From contig CAJUFV010000161.1 in NCBI GenBank assembly GCA_910585795.1, forward strand, positions 1-18,411: 18,411 nucleotides of DNA, written 5' to 3'. This DNA comes from an uncultured Clostridia bacterium. Its GTDB lineage: Bacteria; Bacillota; Clostridia; UBA1381. The notes below the pieces were generated by a model. That model did not search any database. It saw only the letters and a program-made list of their open reading frames with translations, and was not told the DNA's origin. Shown here one piece after another: positions 1 through 8,700 of this stretch. The stretch's first letter is position 1. Each line of letters begins with the position of its first letter. A program made the position numbers and the translations under genes.

Positions 1-3000
1 ATCGGTCTGCGTAAAAATTACAGGCTTTATATCGCAGTTAGTAAGAATATTATTTTTTTTATCATATACTGCGGCGATAGCTTTACATTCAAGTATGTTT
101 TTACCAAATTTAGATATAGTTGCCGTTACAGAATTATTATCGGAAATCATTTTTGTAACTGATATGGCGTCAGGATTGCCGACAGTGAGTCTGAAATCCT
201 TATATACGGTAAAGCCATCTGATTTATTTGTAATTTTAGCTGTTACAGTAACGTCAGTCTGCGTATTAGGTAAGGTTACTTTTCCGTCATTAGCTATGAT
301 TGAAGTATCTGAGGAGCTCCATGTAACCTCAGCATTTTCAGAAACAGATTCCGGAAGCGTTATATCCGATATAACAGCCGATGGATTCGGCGTGAGCTTA
401 TCTATTGTAATAGCGTTTATATTTTCATCAACTGCCGGTATTTTGTCAGCCTCTATTTCCTGAAGGCGCATTTTTTCAAGCTTCATGAAACTGCCGGTTG
501 AGGAATTTTTGTTTATTGCAAAGCGTATGCCTGAAATATATGTTTTTCCTGCCGCTGCGGCTCCCCAGTTTGTCATGCTGAAGGTATCGCCTGCTGCGCC
601 GGTATTTATGGCTGCCGTTGTTTTCTCTGGTGTATTTGAGCCGTTTCTGAATAGCTGAAAGGTTGAGCTTTGTGAGTCAAATATTATGCGTATATCATTC
701 ATAGCCGCGGCGCCGTTCCACATAGGTATAGATGTGTCTGAAGTGTTTAATTTGTTGTTGTATATGTTAAAAATGCCATTTGAGCCATTTACTGTAAATC
801 GTCCAACGCTCCTGTCAGAGCTGTCTCTGTAGCCAAGAATATCAATCCATGAGCTGCCGGCCGATTGAGTGAAGGCCCCTCTTATGTCAAGAGCGTATTT
901 TCCCTTAAAGTTATATTTTCTAAGAGTAACTCTACTGTTTCCGCCGTAATTATCTTCAATATAAGAGAATTGTTTGTATGCTTCATATACATTTTTGTCT
1001 GAACCGGCATTTGACGGAGTGGAAGTATCAGAGGTTTTATTAATAACAAGCTGTCCGCTCTCTGCCGTGAAATTACCGTATTCAGGAGATTCAAAACCAC
1101 TTCTGCCGTCAAACGGGGAAGTTTCACTCCAATGATTTTTTTCAAGCTCTGCCTGAGACATTTTGTTTACGGTGTAGTCCTCATCAAATAAAACTGTACC
1201 GATACTGTTCCAAGCGTTTGACTTCAAAAGCAGCTTTAAAGCGCCATCGCTTTCTCTTTCATTTGCATCTATAGCAGTTACCTTGTAGGTAGTTTGTTTA
1301 TTGCCAAGCTCTGCGGTGGTTTCAAAGGTAAAATTATTTGAAGTGCTTGTTCCAAGCAATTCGTATATAGGAGAATTTTCAACCGCTCTGTATATTTTAT
1401 ATTTCGCGGCGTCTTCAGACGTATCCCATGATACAGAAGCGTGTGTTTCATCTGTATAGGAGACTTTGACATTAGACGGAGTTTTAACCTTTATATACTG
1501 AGGTATATCGGATATAGTATATGTTTCTCCAATCTCACTGTTAAAGCTTATCATGTCCGAATCATCTATGTTAAAATCAACTGTATTATTTTGTGAGTCT
1601 TTTACTGATGCTTCGCTTATACCGCTGTATTTAATTTTACATACTCCGCCGGAACGTGAGGTTATATTTATGCTGTCTGCTTTATTGTTGTGCCATGATG
1701 CGTCAACTACAAAATTACCGCGCGCTACAAGTCCCTTGTAGCTGCCGTCAGACCATTGTGATGGTATAGCTGGAATTGGTTCTATATAGCCTTCATGGCT
1801 TTGGAGAAGCATTTCTGATATTCCGGCAGCAGCTCCGAAGTTTCCGTCTATCTGGAATGGGGGGTGAGTATCCCACAAATTAGGTAGTGTTTTTGTTTTA
1901 AGCTGCTGTTTTAAATTAGCGTAAGCCTGTTCTCCGTCCTTTGCCCTTGCCCAGAGATTTTGGCGATGCGCGCATGACCAGCCTGTGCTTCCTAAGCCGC
2001 GTTTGCTGAGCGTAACCTTTGCCGCGTCAAGCCATGCGGGAGTATTTGAATTTATGCTTGTGCCTGGATATAGTCCGACAAGCTGAGAAATATGACGGTG
2101 ATTTTTGTCACCTATTTCACCGTAATAGTTTTCCTCGCGGTATTCTTTAATATGACCTGATTTTCCAACAGGGACAGGGTCCAGCTTATCAATCTGCTCG
2201 TCTATTGTATTAAGTAACGGGTCATCTGAAGCGGTGTAGCCGAGAATATCAGCCGCCTGTTGTGTCTGCTTGTGACTTTCGTATGTCATTTGCTGGTCAA
2301 AAGTTGTTCCTGTTGTACGGTAGTGTACCCCATTGTGCACTTGTTCGGGTGAAGCGGAATATTCAGTAAGGTAAAGGCCGTCATGCGGTTCCACAGCTTT
2401 GGACAGGAAACGGGAAACACCGCTTACAACAGGATAGGTTATATTTTCCAGTATGCTCTCATCACGTGTAAAGTCATAATAGTCCCAGAAAAGAGTTGAT
2501 GTAAGCGCGCTTGTTCCCGGTCCTGAATGTCCCTTGGTAGGAGGTGCTTCTATAGAAAACGGCCAGCCGCCTGTGCCGATACCCCATCCGTTACCTCCGT
2601 CAAGACCTGATTTGTTAGGGAAATATTCGTTGATATATTTTGTCGCTCCGTTTTCAGCCGAAGCTATATATGCCTGGTTATAATCGGAATATGACTTGAA
2701 CATTTCAGCAAGATTAGTGCTGAAAGCAGGCCAGTAATTCATTTGAACATTTATGTTGTGCCAATATCCGGATGTCCATGGCGAGCTGTCATATCTGTTC
2801 CATATGCCCTGAAGAGTAGAGGGCAGACAGCCTTCTCTTGATGACGCGATAAGCAGATAACGTCCGTACTGAAAAAACAGTGCTTCAAGATACCTGTCGT
2901 CAGCATTTTTTTTGTAGTCTGATACCAGCATATCTGTTGTCTTTTCACTTTGGTATGTACCTGACAGGTCAAGAGAAACACGATTGAAATATTCGCTGTA

Positions 3001-3957
3001 ATCTTCAATGTGCCGTTCTTTAATTTCCGAATAGGAGTAATTTGCCGCATCATTTATATATTTTGATACTTTTTCATGAGGGTGCGGATAGCCGTCAAGT
3101 TTTTTTGTTCTGTCGGGCTCAGTGAATACGCGGCTCTCAAGCTGATAGTTTGTGCCTACAGCCATAAGAATCGTAACATCATCGGCATTTTCAACACTGA
3201 TAACGCCATTGCCGTTTTCACTGCCGGCAGTAAGTGTACCTCCGTTATTTAGAACTTTTATCTGTCCTTCGTATTGTATCTGATAATAGTCCATCTGACC
3301 GCTTAGTGTGATTGTATCACCATCAGCCGTAACTGTGCCGGATTTTCCCTGATTATCTCCCGCTTTGCCGCCGTAATCCTTTATAAACGGTATTTCTGGA
3401 TGAAGCTTGAAAGATATTTTGCCGTTTTCTGAGGCGGAAAGATGAATAGCGAGCACTTTATCGGGATATGAGGTCAGATATTCGCGCGTATAGGCTATAC
3501 CGTCCGATGTATATGATACCGCTTCAACAGCATTTTCAAGATTTAATTCGCGTGTATATCCGCTGATGTCTGAGTGATTGAAGTCTATATAAACTTCCGC
3601 AAAATTATTAAGACCGCCTCTGCCGCTGGCGTCTGAGCGATATGGGTTGAACATACTGTTTTCAGTTATTTGTATACGCTCTGTGTCATAACGGCCGAAA
3701 ACCATTGCCCCCATATATCCGTTGCCTATGGGCAGCGCCCATTTTTCCCATCCGTCATCATTACCTGTGTCTTTGCCTGGCCATTCGGCAAGATTATCAT
3801 AGCCTGTAGGAGCAGGTTCATCATACCATAATTTCATAGGATTAACACTTTCTGTATTGTTGGCTTTTGCGGATGTCTGCATATTTGATACTGATGAAAA
3901 CGCGGGAATTAGCAGAGAAACCGATAATATAGCCGCTGTTATTTTTTTTAGTTTCAT
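1..3957 (-). CDS. Secreted GH95 family alpha-L-fucosidase (or alpha-L-galactosidase), multidomain, 3' end outside window
   Basis: The frame is open for 1319 codons from the ATG at 3957 to the window edge, with no stop, so the C-terminus is missing. Residues 1-32 form a signal peptide (Lys-rich start, hydrophobic core, SAKA before the likely cut). The GH95 region spans about 42-815. It shows WALPIGNGYMGAMVFG (73-88), STLQGIWN (380-387), HNINVQMNYWPA (400-411), SPE (536-538), HRHISQLVGLYPG (620-632) and HPPFQIDGNFG (698-708). By analogy with Bifidobacterium AfcA, N401 and N403 would activate water, E538 would be the acid and D704 would complete the base, so the active site looks intact. GH95 enzymes invert terminal alpha-1,2-fucose or alpha-L-galactose; which one is not readable here. 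Next come a fibronectin III domain (about 823-910), a jelly-roll/LamG-like module (about 920-1165) and an aBig domain (about 1175-1260, W1214). More domains, perhaps SLH, may follow off the edge. It is the third gene after a deacetylase and nagB. Confidence 0.93.
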   Translation of the reverse strand, partial: MKLKKITAAILSVSLLIPAFSSVSNMQTSAKANNTESVNPMKLWYDEPAPTGYDNLAEWPGKDTGNDDGWEKWALPIGNGYMGAMVFGRYDTERIQITENSMFNPYRSDASGRGGLNNFAEVYIDFNHSDISGYTRELNLENAVEAVSYTSDGIAYTREYLTSYPDKVLAIHLSASENGKISFKLHPEIPFIKDYGGKAGDNQGKSGTVTADGDTITLSGQMDYYQIQYEGQIKVLNNGGTLTAGSENGNGVISVENADDVTILMAVGTNYQLESRVFTEPDRTKKLDGYPHPHEKVSKYINDAANYSYSEIKERHIEDYSEYFNRVSLDLSGTYQSEKTTDMLVSDYKKNADDRYLEALFFQYGRYLLIASSREGCLPSTLQGIWNRYDSSPWTSGYWHNINVQMNYWPAFSTNLAEMFKSYSDYNQAYIASAENGATKYINEYFPNKSGLDGGNGWGIGTGGWPFSIEAPPTKGHSGPGTSALTSTLFWDYYDFTRDESILENITYPVVSGVSRFLSKAVEPHDGLYLTEYSASPEQVHNGVHYRTTGTTFDQQMTYESHKQTQQAADILGYTASDDPLLNTIDEQIDKLDPVPVGKSGHIKEYREENYYGEIGDKNHRHISQLVGLYPGTSINSNTPAWLDAAKVTLSKRGLGSTGWSCAHRQNLWARAKDGEQAYANLKQQLKTKTLPNLWDTHPPFQIDGNFGAAAGISEMLLQSHEGYIEPIPAIPSQWSDGSYKGLVARGNFVVDASWHNNKADSINITSRSGGVCKIKYSGISEASVKDSQNNTVDFNIDDSDMISFNSEIGETYTISDIPQYIKVKTPSNVKVSYTDETHASVSWDTSEDAAKYKIYRAVENSPIYELLGTSTSNNFTFETTAELGNKQTTYKVTAIDANERESDGALKLLLKSNAWNSIGTVLFDEDYTVNKMSQAELEKNHWSETSPFDGRSGFESPEYGNFTAESGQLVINKTSDTSTPSNAGSDKNVYEAYKQFSYIEDNYGGNSRVTLRKYNFKGKYALDIRGAFTQSAGSSWIDILGYRDSSDRSVGRFTVNGSNGIFNIYNNKLNTSDTSIPMWNGAAAMNDIRIIFDSQSSTFQLFRNGSNTPEKTTAAINTGAAGDTFSMTNWGAAAAGKTYISGIRFAINKNSSTGSFMKLEKMRLQEIEADKIPAVDENINAITIDKLTPNPSAVISDITLPESVSENAEVTWSSSDTSIIANDGKVTLPNTQTDVTVTAKITNKSDGFTVYKDFRLTVGNPDAISVTKMISDNNSVTATISKFGKNILECKAIAAVYDKKNNILTNCDIKPVIFTQTD

Positions 3958-4042
3958 AATAATTTTCATTGCCTTTCTGCCCGCTGATGATAATTAGAAT
4001 ATAACGCTTTAATACGGGCTTATAATTGCGTTAGATTCAATT
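3958..4042 (-). promoter_or_regulatory. nagB-fucosidase intergenic spacer with ambiguous fucosidase start
   Basis: This is an 85-nt spacer. Read on the minus strand it has an AGAAAGG Shine-Dalgarno-like site about 14 nt before the ATG at 3957, which is long. The same site lies only 2 nt before an in-frame ATG at 3969 (adding MKII), which is too short. Neither start has ideal spacing. I kept 3957 because it gives a compact signal peptide. No convincing promoter or T-run terminator is visible, so the fucosidase is probably read through from nagB, but a weak internal promoter cannot be excluded. Confidence 0.45.
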
Positions 4043-4753
4043 TTATGTATCAAGAGCAGCTTTGTCGGCAATAACGGTAACGTCATTGTGCGCGGCCAGA
4101 ATAGTAGCGGGAATTTCAGGGTCTATCATGTTACCCTGAAGAGCGTGTACAACACGCGCTTTTTCTTTGCCGCTTGCAAGAAGCAGTATACGCTTGGCGC
4201 GCATTATTGTAGCGATGCCCATTGTCAAAGCCTGTGTTGGAACCTCGTCAATGTTTTTAAAAAAACGTGAATTGGCCTCAATTGTATTTTGAGTAAGCTG
4301 TGTTATATGAGTAAAGGAATTCAGAGCTTCGCTTGGTTCATTAAAGCCTATATGACCATTCTGACCAATGCCTAGTACCTGTAAATCCAGTCCTCCATGC
4401 TCAGCTATTGATTTTTCATATTGTTTACATTCCTCTGTCGGAGTGTCTGTTTCACCGTTAGGAATGAATATATTTTCAGGCTTTAAATTAACTTTGCTAT
4501 ATAAATGTTCTGTCATAAAATAGTGATAGCTTTGGTTGTTGCTGCGGGCTATAGGGTAGTATTCATCAAGATTAAAGGTTGTGACATTGGAAAAATCAAT
4601 ATTCATATCAACAAGTTTCTGATACATTCCTATAGGTGTTGACCCTGTAGCAAGTCCTAGGTTGCAGTCAGGCTTTAGTATAATCTGAGCTGAAACAAAT
4701 TCAGCCGCTTTCTGTGAAAGCTCATCATAATTTTCGCATACTATAAATCTCAT
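4043..4753 (-). CDS. nagB: Glucosamine-6-phosphate deaminase
   Basis: This cytoplasmic enzyme converts glucosamine-6-phosphate to fructose-6-phosphate and ammonia, the committed step that brings amino sugars into glycolysis. The 236-residue protein carries the family signatures: phosphate-loop-like LATGSTPIG (34-42), FNLDEYYPI (60-68) and GIGQNGHIGFNEP (128-140). D63, H134 and E139 match the catalytic Asp72, His143 and Glu148 of the E. coli enzyme. N132 stands where E. coli has Asp141, a replacement I recall as common in Bacillota enzymes. ALTMGIATIMRAKRILLL lies at about 174-191. The protein is slightly shorter than E. coli NagB (266 residues), as in the monomeric Bacillus type. The ATG at 4753 has an AAAGGA ribosome site at 9 nt that overlaps the stop of the deacetylase, which suggests coupled translation. 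No nagA is present in the window; the adjacent PIG-L deacetylase may fill an equivalent step (inference). Confidence 0.96.
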   Translation of the reverse strand: MRFIVCENYDELSQKAAEFVSAQIILKPDCNLGLATGSTPIGMYQKLVDMNIDFSNVTTFNLDEYYPIARSNNQSYHYFMTEHLYSKVNLKPENIFIPNGETDTPTEECKQYEKSIAEHGGLDLQVLGIGQNGHIGFNEPSEALNSFTHITQLTQNTIEANSRFFKNIDEVPTQALTMGIATIMRAKRILLLASGKEKARVVHALQGNMIDPEIPATILAAHNDVTVIADKAALDT

Positions 4754-4762
4754 TTTATCATA

Positions 4763-4768
4763 TCCTTT
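4763..4768 (-). promoter_or_regulatory. nagB ribosome binding site overlapping the upstream stop codon
   Basis: On the minus strand the AAAGGA site sits 9 nt before the nagB ATG. It shares bases with the TAA stop (4767-4769) of the PIG-L gene. A ribosome finishing the deacetylase would therefore stop on the nagB initiation site, so translation of the two genes is likely coupled. Confidence 0.75.
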
Positions 4769-5582
4769 ACTTTAAATTTTCAAGCTTATTTTTAACATCC
4801 AATTTAAACCGGTCTATGTATCCGGTAACGTATTCGCAAATATTGCCGCTTTCAAGAACGGGCAGTAAATCCATAGCGTATATTATTTTTTCATAGCTGT
4901 CTACTCCATGTGATTCTGAGAAAGTAGCATTTGCGAGACGCCGTCCTGTAACAGCAAGGTCATATCGTTTACCTCCTGAAATCTGTGAGTCAAAAACGCC
5001 GAGCAATGCGGCTTCAAGATTAGGACGTTCAGATGCATCAAGACTTATTTTTTCATTGTCGCACATCCAGTCAAGTCCTCGCCAGACCTCACAGCCATAA
5101 AAAGCCTTTGGCCTATAATTAAGCTCTTTAAGCGCGGTTATAAGCCGCAGCGTGACGGCAACATGGGTGTCGTGCTTATCCGCCGGGTTATGAGTGTATA
5201 TAATATCGGGGCAGGTTTGTGATATTATTTCCTTGAGGTCATTGACGGCTCTTTTGTCCGAGGCGTCTTTTACAGCGGATGAGGGAAGATTAAGAAAAAA
5301 TTGAGCGGTGTAGTCGCCTATTACAGCCGCTGTTTTCTGTTCCTGTTTTCGTATCGCCATCATATGCTCGTTTGAGCAGTCCGCGTATATACCGCTTCTG
5401 GGACTTCCGCCTCCGTCTGTAACAACAGCCGCGGAAAAGTTTTTATTTTCTTTCATAAAACATTCCGCAATACCGTGATATGCCATGAATTCTATATCAT
5501 CCTGATGTGCTGCTACAGCTAAATGGGTGGTTTTTTTCAAAGCATGAGAGGCGTCCGTATTTTTGGGAATATAAATATCCAT
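4767..5582 (-). CDS. PIG-L/LmbE family N-acetylglucosamine-type deacetylase
   Basis: This is a 271-residue protein with no signal peptide, so it is likely cytoplasmic. The zinc-deacetylase signature is clear. AAHQDDIEF (24-32) corresponds to the family AHxDDxE, giving H26 and D29 as metal ligands and D28 as the likely general base. HNPADKHDTH (131-140) supplies the third ligand, H140. A TDGGGSPRSG loop lies at 55-64. PIG-L family members remove acetyl groups from GlcNAc linked to various aglycones (GlcNAc-PI, mycothiol and bacillithiol precursors, chitobiose); the aglycone cannot be read from sequence. Because it is coupled to nagB and sits between a polysaccharide lyase and a fucosidase, the likely substrate is a GlcNAc- or GalNAc-containing sugar released by the surface enzymes (inference). 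A bacillithiol-type BshB role is the alternative, but no bshA or bshC is nearby. The ATG at 5582 has AGAAAGGA at 9 nt. It is the first gene of its transcription unit. Confidence 0.9.
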   Translation of the reverse strand: MDIYIPKNTDASHALKKTTHLAVAAHQDDIEFMAYHGIAECFMKENKNFSAAVVTDGGGSPRSGIYADCSNEHMMAIRKQEQKTAAVIGDYTAQFFLNLPSSAVKDASDKRAVNDLKEIISQTCPDIIYTHNPADKHDTHVAVTLRLITALKELNYRPKAFYGCEVWRGLDWMCDNEKISLDASERPNLEAALLGVFDSQISGGKRYDLAVTGRRLANATFSESHGVDSYEKIIYAMDLLPVLESGNICEYVTGYIDRFKLDVKNKLENLK

Positions 5583-5621
5583 TTGATTTCATCCTTTCTG
5601 ATGTAATACTTGTTTAATTAA

Positions 5622-5650
5622 ATTATAAATCAGTCTGTATTATTATTCAA
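5622..5650 (-). promoter_or_regulatory. Sigma-A type promoter for deacetylase-nagB-fucosidase unit
   Basis: On the minus strand, TTGAAT (5645-5650) is followed after exactly 17 bp by a perfect TATAAT (5622-5627). It lies 40 nt upstream of the deacetylase ATG and just downstream of the terminator of the preceding unit. Transcription would begin near 5615, giving a leader of about 33 nt. The flanks are AT-rich. No obvious operator palindrome overlaps the promoter. Confidence 0.75.
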
Positions 5651-5687
5651 TCAGCTAATTATGAACTATATAGGTTATTTTTATATG

Positions 5688-5719
5688 AAAAAATACGGCC
5701 GTTCAATACGGCCGTATTT
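5688..5719 (-). terminator. Rho-independent terminator after the SLH lyase gene
   Basis: A perfect 12-bp inverted repeat (AAATACGGCCGT and its complement) encloses a 5-nt loop and is followed on the minus strand by a run of six T residues. It starts 13 nt beyond the stop of the SLH lyase gene, so it ends the three-gene SLH transcript and separates it from the promoter at 5622-5650. The stem has a GC-rich core and AT ends. Confidence 0.92.
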
Positions 5720-5732
5720 ATAACGCTTATAT

Positions 5733-8700
5733 TTATTTTGGTATGTTTAAGAGACGGTGTATAACCACAAAAGCCTCACAGCGTTTTGTAGCGTTTTTAG
5801 GAGCGAACGAACCGTCATCCATGCCGAACATAAGCCCCATAGATACCGCGCTATCAACAGCTTGCTGTGCCCATGAGCTTATATTTTCTGTATCAGAAAA
5901 ATCTGCTTCATTTGTCTGGTTGCTGTCAGTCTTAACCGCGTTGCTTAGAATCACTGCCATTTCTTCGCGTGTGATATTTGCTTCGGGTGACATTTTATTG
6001 TCAAAGCCGGAAAGCAGATTATTATTGTAGGCTGTCTGTAAAGCATCTGCATACCAATCGTCTGTGCCGACATCATTAAAGCTTCCATCATATGGCGTAG
6101 TTTCAAGACCTAAGGTCCGTACAATCAGTGACGCAAACTGGGCGCGCGTGATGGGACTTTCAAGTCCGAGTGAGGTATCCGATATACCGGACACAATACC
6201 TTTTTGGTAAAGCTCTTCAATTTCAGCTTTGGCCCAGTGGTTTTCAAGCTCATTTTGCATTGATGGAGTCATTTCTGTATTTGGAGCTTGTGTATTATCA
6301 GGCTTTGTTGTTTCAGTTGGTTCCGCTGTGGTGTCGGGTTCAGCCGTTTCGGATGGTTTTGCTGTGGCGTCAGGTTTTGTTGTTTCAGTCGGTTTTGCTG
6401 TAGGAGTGGATGGTTTTATAGAACCACCGCCGCCACCTCCGCCACCGCCACCGCTTATACTGCCGCCGCCTCCATGTGAAGGAGCGAAAGTCGGTTTTAC
6501 TGTAGGAGTGGTATTTGGATCAGGAGAAGGCGCTGTGCCGAGGTATAGACTATTTCCTGATTGTACAAAAGTTATATTTTCACCGTTGAGCTTTATTGTT
6601 TTTATCTTTAAACCGCTTGCAGTTGTCTGAAGATTATCTGACTGAAGCTGCTCGGCGGTGAGTGATGAGCCGTCAATAGCGCATATCTGACTGCTTAGTG
6701 TGACAGATATTTCGGGTATTGGATTGTCGCTTTTATAAACTGTGCTGCCGCTTTGATTTATAAATGAAACATCCTGAGCCGCTATCTGCATGGGAGAGCC
6801 GTTTGAATCTACCTCAAGGAACAGCATTGAAGCGTCTGTTGTAAAATCTCCTATAGAAACAGTTCCTTTTTTTGATGGATTGTGAAGAAGATAATATATG
6901 TAATGCTCTGTATTGCCGCTTCTGTTATTTTTCAGATAAATTTCATACGCTGACGCGTCCGTTTTATCCATACCTGTTATTTCAAGCGCCACGGCTTCGG
7001 CATCATAATCCTCTCCTATGCTTACAGGGAGCAGGAGAGTATTGAATACAGCGTTACCGCTTAGATTCTGTTCATACTCTGTATACAGCGCGGTTGACAC
7101 ACTTCCCTGTCCCTCAGAGTAATATCCTGTTTTGACAGAGCTTTTAGTATAGCCCTCCGGAGCTACCGGCACCACCTGAATATTTACACCGGGCATGTTT
7201 GTCTGTGTTGTTTTGGTATCTTCATTCATACTGATATCAGCCTCAGGCAGAAAATGCCATGACTGAACATATTTATTGGATGAGGTGTTTTTCGGAACAA
7301 GATAGTCATTGACAAGCCAAAATTTATTTCTGAGGAAGAACGTGGAACGTTTATATGATGAAGCGTCCTGTGTGTTTGGCGTATTGCTTGTCAGGAAATC
7401 ATATGTATTGTTTGTTTCCCATCTGTCCATTGTTCCTTTGTTGCCGCTGCTGGAATTGCTCCACTGACTTTTGCCGTTCATTGTAACGGTATTATGAGCG
7501 ATGGTTGACGTAAGCCAAGTTTTCGCGTCGCTTCCTGAATAGGAGCCGTAAAGCGGGTCAACAAGCAGATATTGTCCGTCGGCCATAACAGTAATTGAGT
7601 TGTCGTCAGGGTGAGCGTGATTGCCGTATCCGCCGTCTGCGTCTGTAAACAGATACCATGCTTTATCTCCCCAGCCTGTACGCATTACCGCTTTAAGTCC
7701 TACCGGATATAGCTTTGATGTGAAATCAGGTTCCTCGCCGCCGAAGCCTGCGGCATAGTTAAGGTGCGGGTCATCAAACCATCTTGCAAGATACTGCATG
7801 CGTGACAGAAAATTACCTCTGTGACTATAGCCGTCACCTACCTGATTATCTCGTATGCCGGGCATACTTGTATAATATTCAAACAAACCCAGATGAAGTA
7901 TGTTATCAAGAGTTCTTTGTGTATAAGGATAGTCAGTTATGCCAAGCTCGTCTGCGACATCCTTTGCGCCTGTCAGCGTTGTGATTGAATAATCTGTGTA
8001 TCCAAGGGAAAGCTCTGTACAAACCCAGTCGCTTTTTATCATCGCGTTTGACAGTGACTCATATCTTGATTTTACTCTGTTAATCCAGTTCTGAGAATCT
8101 GTGAATTCAGGGAATGTAACCGCTACAGTATAAAGTCCCTGACATTCTGAGGTTCCCCAGTTACCGCTTCTTGTGAAATACTGAGCGCCGTTTGCTTCGA
8201 CGTACATATATTTCATAAATGACGTAAACACATCCGGAGTCATATATTCGCTTTCTATAAGCTGCATTGTCAATGTAGGCATACATTGTGTTCTGAGCGC
8301 AACGTCAAGGGATTTCAGCCAGCATATGTCATTTCCTCTTACATATATAAAATCCATGAGCTGGCGAAGCGCTGTATATGCGTACTTTTCCTCACCGGTA
8401 AGATTATAAAGCTTTACCAGCTTATCATACCATGTGTTGAAACGAAGCAATTCCTCCTGATAGCGGTAGCCCGCTCCTGACGGCTGATTCCATGCCCATG
8501 AGTCAAGCTGGTCATAGGAATATATTACCTGAGCTAGTACGCTTTTATATGTTGAAGTTTTTTCGTTCCAGTCCGAATCGTCAGAATAGAAAACAACAAC
8601 TTCTTTTTCAGCGTTTTCCTTTTCATTATGTCCATATAGGTTAAGAGTTGCCGCTGTCACCGTGTCTCCTGCCTTTAGCCATGACATATCAAATTTCATA

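Noticed and set aside
95..463. Plus-strand 122-residue frame near the window start
   Set aside because: It is antisense to the aBig region of the fucosidase and has no ribosome site or recognisable protein features.
1..3957. Possible frameshift or pseudogene in the GH95 region because short minus-strand frames also appear there
   Set aside because: One minus frame runs uninterrupted from 3957 to 1 with all GH95 motifs in order and in one register. The short frames lie in another phase and show no family features.
4001..4023. Imperfect hairpin after nagB
   Set aside because: Only about six pairs with a bulge form and no T-run follows on the minus strand, so I do not call a terminator between nagB and the fucosidase.
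6229..6630. Plus-strand open frame with a proline run
   Set aside because: It is the reverse shadow of the poly-Gly and Pro/Thr linker of the lyase. It has no ribosome site and its composition mirrors the repeats.
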